Source: MFAQ01 sp964592455
GTDB taxonomy: Bacteria; Patescibacteriota; Microgenomatia; UBA1400; MFAQ01
Direction: 5' to 3'
NCBI GenBank assembly: GCA_964592455.1
Contig: CAZQDQ010000033.1
Coordinates: forward strand, 1 to 10,184
DNA: 10,184 nucleotides
Under the pieces are notes generated by a model. That model did not search any database. It saw nothing but the letters and a program-made list of their open reading frames with translations, and was not told the origin of the DNA. The first letter of the stretch is position 1; each line of letters begins with the position of its first letter. The translations under genes and the position numbers were made by a program. Below are positions 6,144-10,184 of the stretch, one piece after another.

Positions 6144-6464
6144 CTAGGGTAGCATATCTTTTATGATGTCACCAAGTAGTTTTTCAGCTTCTTGCTTAAT
6201 GTCTTCCTCAATATTTTGGTAAGCATGCTGTCTTAAAAAAAGAATAATTTCGGTGTCGTAGGGCCTTTCGTGTAGCATCTCTAAAAATAAATCGTGTTTC
6301 TTTTTATCTAGCTTAGTGAGAATTAGGTTAATAATGCCCTGGTAAAGAATGTCATCGACTAATTGATGCAATCTACCGCGTAGATTTTCGGCTTCTTGAA
6401 CCTCGTTGATTAGATTTTGGACTTCTTGTTTGGAAAAAAGGTGGTCGTAAAAAATAATGGCCAT
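6144..6464 (-). CDS. Small helical hypothetical protein (possibly DUF5663-like)
   Basis: This protein has 106 residues, is almost wholly helical and charged, and has no signal or membrane segment. The pattern (a helix with IINLILTKLDKKKHDLFLEML, then FLRQHAYQNIEEDIKQEAEKL) resembles from memory a small protein family common in Patescibacteria, DUF5663; I cannot confirm the match here. It lies 5 bp after the preceding stop and 7 bp before the zinc-ribbon start, so it is part of the gltX operon. There is no Shine-Dalgarno site before the ATG, and translation probably depends on coupling to the upstream gene. Its stop is TAG, the only one among these genes. Its function is unknown; a small adaptor or regulator is possible. 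Confidence 0.75.
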   Translation of the reverse strand: MAIIFYDHLFSKQEVQNLINEVQEAENLRGRLHQLVDDILYQGIINLILTKLDKKKHDLFLEMLHERPYDTEIILFLRQHAYQNIEEDIKQEAEKLLGDIIKDMLP

Positions 6465-6469
6465 AGGTG

Positions 6470-7345
6470 TTAATAATTAATAGGTCCTAGGGGGATTTCG
6501 TTATTAGGGTCGTCGACAAAAAACATCAGAACCAAACCTTTTCTGGGACCATCATGAAGACTGAGGCGTTCCATGACTTCTGGAGAACCACCGAACTGTT
6601 TACCAGTCCACTCGGCTGGGCCGGCGTCACCTATGTCGCAAACAACGGCGTTTCCATTTACAGGGTTTATGGTAATCATTTTGCGAAATTTGTACCAATC
6701 TTTTAAGAAGATATGGTCTTGGTTCCAGTTATCTAAATAGAGGGTTTGAACAACACAGTAGTACTTTTCTCTTAAGTAGTCTTGGGTGGTAAATTGACTG
6801 GCATCTTGGGCAAAATAGCCAAAAGCACCACGCCCGGGAGCTATGCCGGCTTGGAGCTGTTCGTCGTGCTGACTTAAGCTGTCTCCGGGGTAGCGTACCA
6901 AGTGTTGCTCGTAGCCAATATAACCTAACTGATGATTTAGTGATTGACCTTCTAAATAAGCCTTTGCAGTGATACCGGTGGCTGCTTTTATTTTGTCTTC
7001 AATTATTTTTGCTTCGTCTTCGGTAAATTTGTGAGGGCTGTAAGGTAAGCTCTCCTGAAGAAAGTTTTTTAGCTTGAGACGGTTAGAAACTTTTTCCTCG
7101 TTGTTTGATGCGGTGTGGGAGTAATTTGGCTTTTGATCCAGAGAAATTACTGGACTAGTAAGAATAGTACCAAGCAACCCAGCTGAAGCCAGAAGCTGAT
7201 TTGATTTTTGACGAAGCGAATCAGCTAGCAAAAAAGTTTTTCGAAAAAAGGGCTTCGCTTTTTTGTGTTTTTTGACTTGGTTGTTTAGAGAAAGAGAGCG
7301 TTTCTCTAGATTCTCTATAGCCTGACTTAAGTTATTTATGGGCAT
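6470..7345 (-). CDS. Membrane-anchored protein with possible RlpA-like double-psi barrel C-terminus
   Basis: The 291 residues start with a basic, helical cytosolic segment (about 1-48, with KKHKKAK). One membrane helix follows at about 51-69 (LLASAGLLGTILTSPVISL), then an external part. The C-terminal 60 residues (GNAVVCDIGDAGPAEWTG, then SPEVMERLSLHDG and LVLMFFVDDP) follow the D-x-GP, S-xx-V-xxL-x-L pattern of RlpA-type double-psi beta-barrels. Those domains bind or cut glycan strands of peptidoglycan. The similarity is by eye only, and the catalytic Asp is only tentatively placed. The middle region (about 90-220) contains GRGAFGYFAQ and an aromatic-rich segment that I do not recognise. I chose the ATG at 7345; the TTG just before it at 7348 is less likely. 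It lies 6 bp after gltX with no Shine-Dalgarno site. A cell-wall role is inferred. Confidence 0.8.
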   Translation of the reverse strand: MPINNLSQAIENLEKRSLSLNNQVKKHKKAKPFFRKTFLLADSLRQKSNQLLASAGLLGTILTSPVISLDQKPNYSHTASNNEEKVSNRLKLKNFLQESLPYSPHKFTEDEAKIIEDKIKAATGITAKAYLEGQSLNHQLGYIGYEQHLVRYPGDSLSQHDEQLQAGIAPGRGAFGYFAQDASQFTTQDYLREKYYCVVQTLYLDNWNQDHIFLKDWYKFRKMITINPVNGNAVVCDIGDAGPAEWTGKQFGGSPEVMERLSLHDGPRKGLVLMFFVDDPNNEIPLGPINY

Positions 7346-7351
7346 CAAAAC

Positions 7352-8755
7352 TTATTTTAGAGCATTTTGGAGTCGGTCTAACACCTTTTCTTTACCCATA
7401 AGAATCATGCATTCAGTTAAAGGCGGGGTGACTTTTTGACCAGAGACAGCTAACCTTAGGTTCATAAAGAACTCACCTCTGTGTAGATTGTTGTCTGAGG
7501 CTACTTGGGAAAGGCTTGATTCTATTGATTCCTTGTTCCAGTCTGCTTTTGTGAGAGCATCTAAGGCGAATTGCGTTAGTTCTTTTTTGAGCAAAGTTTT
7601 ATCGTAGTTAATATCTTCGTAGATAAACCTGGACAGCTCTACGACGTCCTTGACCTTGGTGATTCTTTCTTTTGAGAGGGGTATGATGGACATTATTAAC
7701 TCATCGGAGACATATTTTGGAAAAAGTTTCTTTGACCAAGAAAACAAAATATTGTCAGGCTTTTTGCGCAAGTATTGACTATTGAGCCAATCTAGCTTGC
7801 GCTGGTCGAATCTGGGGTTAGACTTTTGAAAGCCTTTTGAGTCAAACTTGTTTACAAATTCTTCTAAAGTAAACATCTCCTGATTATCTTTTGGAGCCCA
7901 TCCTAAAAGGATAACAAAATTGAGAAGAGCTTCTGGTAAATAACCATCATTTAAGTACTGCTCGCAGGAAACGTTATTGTTTCTTTTTGACAATTTTCCT
8001 TTGCCATCTGGATTTAGAATGTCGGTAAGATGACCAATTTCTGGTACTGGCAAATTTAAATATTTGTAGACTAGGAGATGAATGGGGGTGCTGGGTTGCC
8101 AGTCGTGTCCACGGAGAACATGGGTGATATTCATGGCGGTGTCGTCGACAACTACGGCGAGATGGTAGGTGGGAAAACCATCGGATTTTAGCAGCATAGC
8201 ATCGTCAACGACATCTGTTTTCCAAGTAGTTTGTTTGCCTAAAACAAAGTCGGTATAGGAAATAGTTTCGTTGTCTGGAGTTTTTAAACGAATAGCGGGA
8301 ATTTGGCCATTGTCTATATTATTTTGAATTTCTTGTGGTGTTAGTTTGCGACAAGGATCGCGAAATTCGATTTTGTTCTTGCGGCCCTCTTTGATTTCTT
8401 CTTTGGATTGGGGTTTGCAGAAGCAATAAAAAGCATGACCTGCATCTAAAAGTTTTTGAGCTGCCTGTTTGTAGATACCAGTGGTGACTCTTTCTGACTG
8501 AATGTAAGAACCGTATGGTCCACCAACAATGGGTCCTTCGTCCCAATTTAAACTAAATACTTTTAAGACCTCGTAAAGTTTTTCGGCTGAACCTTCGACC
8601 TCTCTTTTTTTGTCAGTATCTTCGAGACGTAAAATAAATTGGCCATTGTTTTTTTTGGCGAGAGCAAAGGCGTACGCAGCAGTCCGAAGACCACCAATGT
8701 GTAAAGAACCAGTGGGTGAGGGTGCAAAACGGGTTCTAATGTGCTTAATAGACAT
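7352..8755 (-). CDS. gltX: Glutamyl-tRNA synthetase
   Basis: It charges tRNA-Glu with glutamate in the cytosol. In lineages without a glutaminyl-tRNA synthetase it also mischarges tRNA-Gln for the GatCAB amidotransferase; whether that holds here cannot be seen. The 467 residues are of normal length. Class I signatures are intact: PSPTGSLHIGG with the HIGH-type motif HIGG at 19-22, FILRLEDTD at 40-48, and KLSKR, the KMSKS-type loop, at 254-258. A possible zinc site is C111, C113 and C135 (YCFC then DPCR), as in many GluRS. The C-terminal third is the helical anticodon-binding region. The ATG at 8755 has no Shine-Dalgarno site and lies only 7 bases from a -10-like box, so its mRNA may be leaderless. 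It is the first gene of a four-gene operon. Confidence 0.97.
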   Translation of the reverse strand: MSIKHIRTRFAPSPTGSLHIGGLRTAAYAFALAKKNNGQFILRLEDTDKKREVEGSAEKLYEVLKVFSLNWDEGPIVGGPYGSYIQSERVTTGIYKQAAQKLLDAGHAFYCFCKPQSKEEIKEGRKNKIEFRDPCRKLTPQEIQNNIDNGQIPAIRLKTPDNETISYTDFVLGKQTTWKTDVVDDAMLLKSDGFPTYHLAVVVDDTAMNITHVLRGHDWQPSTPIHLLVYKYLNLPVPEIGHLTDILNPDGKGKLSKRNNNVSCEQYLNDGYLPEALLNFVILLGWAPKDNQEMFTLEEFVNKFDSKGFQKSNPRFDQRKLDWLNSQYLRKKPDNILFSWSKKLFPKYVSDELIMSIIPLSKERITKVKDVVELSRFIYEDINYDKTLLKKELTQFALDALTKADWNKESIESSLSQVASDNNLHRGEFFMNLRLAVSGQKVTPPLTECMILMGKEKVLDRLQNALK

Positions 8756-8761
8756 AGTGAT

Positions 8762-8780
8762 AGTATACTTGATGTATAGA
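8762..8780. promoter_or_regulatory. Compact divergent promoter with palindromic -10 box
   Basis: The 30-bp spacer between gltX (-) and the 8786 gene (+) contains the palindrome AGTATACT (8762-8769), which reads TATACT on both strands, a one-mismatch -10 box. For gltX, transcription would begin at about its ATG (leaderless), with a weak TTGCCA -35 candidate at 8792-8787, 19 nt away. For the plus gene, TATACT gives a leader of about 10 nt; TATAGA at 8775-8780 would give a leaderless transcript. No convincing plus-strand -35 box is visible. Confidence 0.45.
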
Positions 8781-8785
8781 AAATC

Positions 8786-9871
8786 ATGGCAACACTAACA
8801 GAGGCTTCGGCCTTTTCGCGTAAAGCTATTAAGTATGGAGGGATAGGTTTTGTAGCCGTGACTTTTTTGTGGTATATAGGTGTGGCACTGGTAAACTACT
8901 ACATTTCCTTGAATCCACCACCACTCCCGCCAGCGTCGGTAGACTTTGGTCCACTACAAGGCGTTAATTTTCCCAAAAACGAAACACGACCTCAAATGAC
9001 TTTGGAGCTTCCTACCGGGACAATTCCCATTTTTCCGGACCGAATGAGAGTCTATTATGCTCCAACTAGAAGGAGTGGCTTTGCTGACCCCGATAAAGCT
9101 ATTGAGGTAGCTACAGCGCTGGGGTTTTTATTTAAACCAGAACAGCCAACAGAAACCAGATATGTATGGTCTAACCAGGATCAGCTTTCTTCGAAGCTGG
9201 ATATGAATATTGTTTCTGGCCACTTTAGTCTGACAAAGCAATGGCAAAATAACCCGGCGATTGCCTCGATGGCCAATTTTACTTCTGACAAACAGGTAAT
9301 TATTGAGACGAGTAACTATTTAAGAAAAACTGGGCTACTAGAAGATGATACAATTGGCTTTGAAAAACTGACTTATTTGAAAAATGATGCAGGAAAACTG
9401 ATACCGGCTTTGTCACTGTCGGACGCTGATTTTGTCCAGCTTGATTATTTTAGAAAAAATATAGACGAAATAGATGCTGGATCTAAGACAAAAGAAATTA
9501 AAGCAAGTTACCCTTTTTACAGGACGGACCCAAGTAAGGGGTTAATCCGAGTTATTGTTTCTGGATCTAAACAGCCAAATGAAAAAGTGATTGGTATGGA
9601 GTACTCTTATACCTTTATTAACTATACTCAAAGCGGAACTTACCCAATTAAGACCGGGCAGCAGGCTTGGGAAGAGCTTTTGAGTGGCGGTGGGTACGTG
9701 TCGCCTACTGGACCACAAACCGGTGAAGTGAAAATAAGAAAAATATTTTTGGGTTATTATGACTCGAATGTAAACCAGAAGTATGCCATGCCGATTTATA
9801 TTTTTCTTGGCGACCAAGGATTCGCAGCATATGTATCGGCGGTGGCTGACGAATGGATAGAGACAAAGTAA
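8786..9871 (+). CDS. Single-pass membrane protein with large external domain, unknown function
   Basis: The protein has 361 residues. After a short basic N-terminus a single hydrophobic helix (about 17-38, GGIGFVAVTFLWYIGVALV) anchors it, with no clear cleavage site. It is followed by a Pro-rich linker (NPPPLPPAS) and about 310 external residues. These are rich in strand-like segments, with VYYAPTRR near 90 and alternating charged turns. The end (KIRKIFLGYYDS, then YAMPIYIFLGD and FAAYVSAV) loosely resembles the closing strands of YycI/YycH-like sensor accessory domains, a guess from pattern only. The ATG at 8786 is the only sensible start; no Shine-Dalgarno site precedes it. It is divergent from gltX across 30 bp and is probably monocistronic, with a small hairpin after its stop. 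Confidence 0.85.
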   Translation: MATLTEASAFSRKAIKYGGIGFVAVTFLWYIGVALVNYYISLNPPPLPPASVDFGPLQGVNFPKNETRPQMTLELPTGTIPIFPDRMRVYYAPTRRSGFADPDKAIEVATALGFLFKPEQPTETRYVWSNQDQLSSKLDMNIVSGHFSLTKQWQNNPAIASMANFTSDKQVIIETSNYLRKTGLLEDDTIGFEKLTYLKNDAGKLIPALSLSDADFVQLDYFRKNIDEIDAGSKTKEIKASYPFYRTDPSKGLIRVIVSGSKQPNEKVIGMEYSYTFINYTQSGTYPIKTGQQAWEELLSGGGYVSPTGPQTGEVKIRKIFLGYYDSNVNQKYAMPIYIFLGDQGFAAYVSAVADEWIETK

Positions 9872-9872
9872 A

Positions 9873-9886
9873 GAACTCAAAAGTTC
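9873..9886 (+). terminator. Small hairpin after the 8786 gene
   Basis: GAACT (9873-9877) pairs with AGTTC (9882-9886) around a CAAA loop, 2 bp after the stop. A T-run comes only about 10 nt later (ATTTTT at 9895-9900), so it is a weak or imperfect intrinsic terminator. Confidence 0.3.
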
Positions 9887-9924
9887 ATATTATGATTTTT
9901 AGTCCCAGGTGTAGTTTTCGAAGA

Positions 9925-9954
9925 TTGGCGTATTGAAACTACTATTACTATAAA
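9925..9954 (+). promoter_or_regulatory. Candidate promoter of the final partial gene
   Basis: TTGGCG (9925-9930), an 18-nt spacer and TATAAA (9949-9954) resemble a sigma70-type promoter. The start would be near 9961, only about 7 nt before the ATG at 9968, again a very short leader. The -35 box is two bases off consensus. Confidence 0.35.
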
Positions 9955-9967
9955 GTAGACTGGTTTT

Positions 9968-10184
9968 ATGGTTGGACCTTCGGAATATGTTTACAAAAGA
10001 ATAACTGGTGGATCTGAATCCTCTTCTGAAAGAGTCCTGCAGAATGAAAGAATAAAACTACAAGATGAGACTGAGAGACATAAGAACCCAATTGCAGAGA
10101 GATTGTCAGAGTTCATAAAATCTGAGTTTTTAAAGCCAAGCTTGAATGAGACAATTCATAAGGAAATTGATGATATATCAGATC
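9968..10184 (+). CDS. Hypothetical protein, 3' end cut by window
   Basis: An open frame starts at the ATG at 9968 and runs 72 codons to the window edge without a stop. The protein begins MVGPSEYVYKRITGG, then a Ser/Glu-rich turn and a long charged helical stretch (ERVLQNERIKLQDETERHK, then IAERLSEFIKSEFLKPSLNE). No signal peptide or membrane segment is seen so far. Codon choice (AGA, AAA and GAA preferred) matches the neighbouring genes. No Shine-Dalgarno site precedes the ATG, which again fits a near-leaderless start from the promoter candidate at 9925-9954. I do not recognise the family from this fragment. Confidence 0.6.
   Translation, partial: MVGPSEYVYKRITGGSESSSERVLQNERIKLQDETERHKNPIAERLSEFIKSEFLKPSLNETIHKEIDDISD

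Noticed and set aside
9542..9880. 112-codon minus-strand open frame under the envelope gene
   Set aside because: It is an antisense shadow of the 8786-9871 coding frame with no ribosome site or recognisable domain.
9939..9958. CTACT/AGTAG inverted repeat before the last gene
   Set aside because: It has only five pairs with a 10-nt loop and overlaps the putative -10 box; too weak to call an operator or terminator.

Overview
The window looks like a piece of a Candidate Phyla Radiation (Patescibacteria, probably Microgenomates-like) genome. This is inferred from style: small tightly packed genes, many short lineage-restricted membrane or coiled-coil proteins, an AT-leaning composition, and recognisable housekeeping genes (NAD synthetase, glutamyl-tRNA synthetase) set among unknowns. 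The standard stop code appears to be in use: TAA dominates, with one TAG and one TGA. There is no sign of UGA recoding, phage, IS elements, CRISPR or RNA genes. Taxonomy was not tested by search.

Layout. Positions 1-2208 (+) hold the 3' part of a nucleotidyltransferase of the NMN/NaMN adenylyltransferase type. Its stop overlaps the start of a glutamine-dependent NAD synthetase (ATGA), so the two form a unit for the last two steps of NAD synthesis. A hairpin at 2210-2235 separates it from a convergent two-gene operon (4059 to 2244, -). That operon encodes an unusual lipoprotein with three further membrane segments and an unrecognised soluble protein, both with strong Shine-Dalgarno sites. A 182-bp divergent promoter region (4060-4241) holds a near-consensus sigma70-type promoter (TTGACA, 17 nt, TATGAT). 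It drives an unrecognised 280-residue protein (4242-5084, +) with a C-terminal glycine zipper.

On the minus strand from 8755 down to 5603 lies a compact four-gene operon with gaps of 5-7 bp: gltX, a membrane-anchored protein with a possible double-psi beta-barrel (RlpA-like) C-terminus, a 106-residue helical protein, and a triple zinc-ribbon protein. Below it, after an AT-rich inverted repeat, is a small two-TM protein ending in a near-perfect heptad-repeat coiled coil (5534 to 5115). Upstream of gltX, a 30-bp divergent spacer separates it from a single-pass envelope protein (8786-9871, +). The window closes with the start of another unknown gene (9968 onward).

System view. The established biology is NAD synthesis and tRNA-Glu charging. 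The novelty lies in four or five envelope-linked proteins of unknown function. The best candidate for an undescribed module is the lipoprotein/soluble-partner operon, which faces the glycine-zipper gene across shared promoter DNA. Initiation signals are mixed: some starts have strong Shine-Dalgarno sites, while others have none and sit almost directly on a -10 box.
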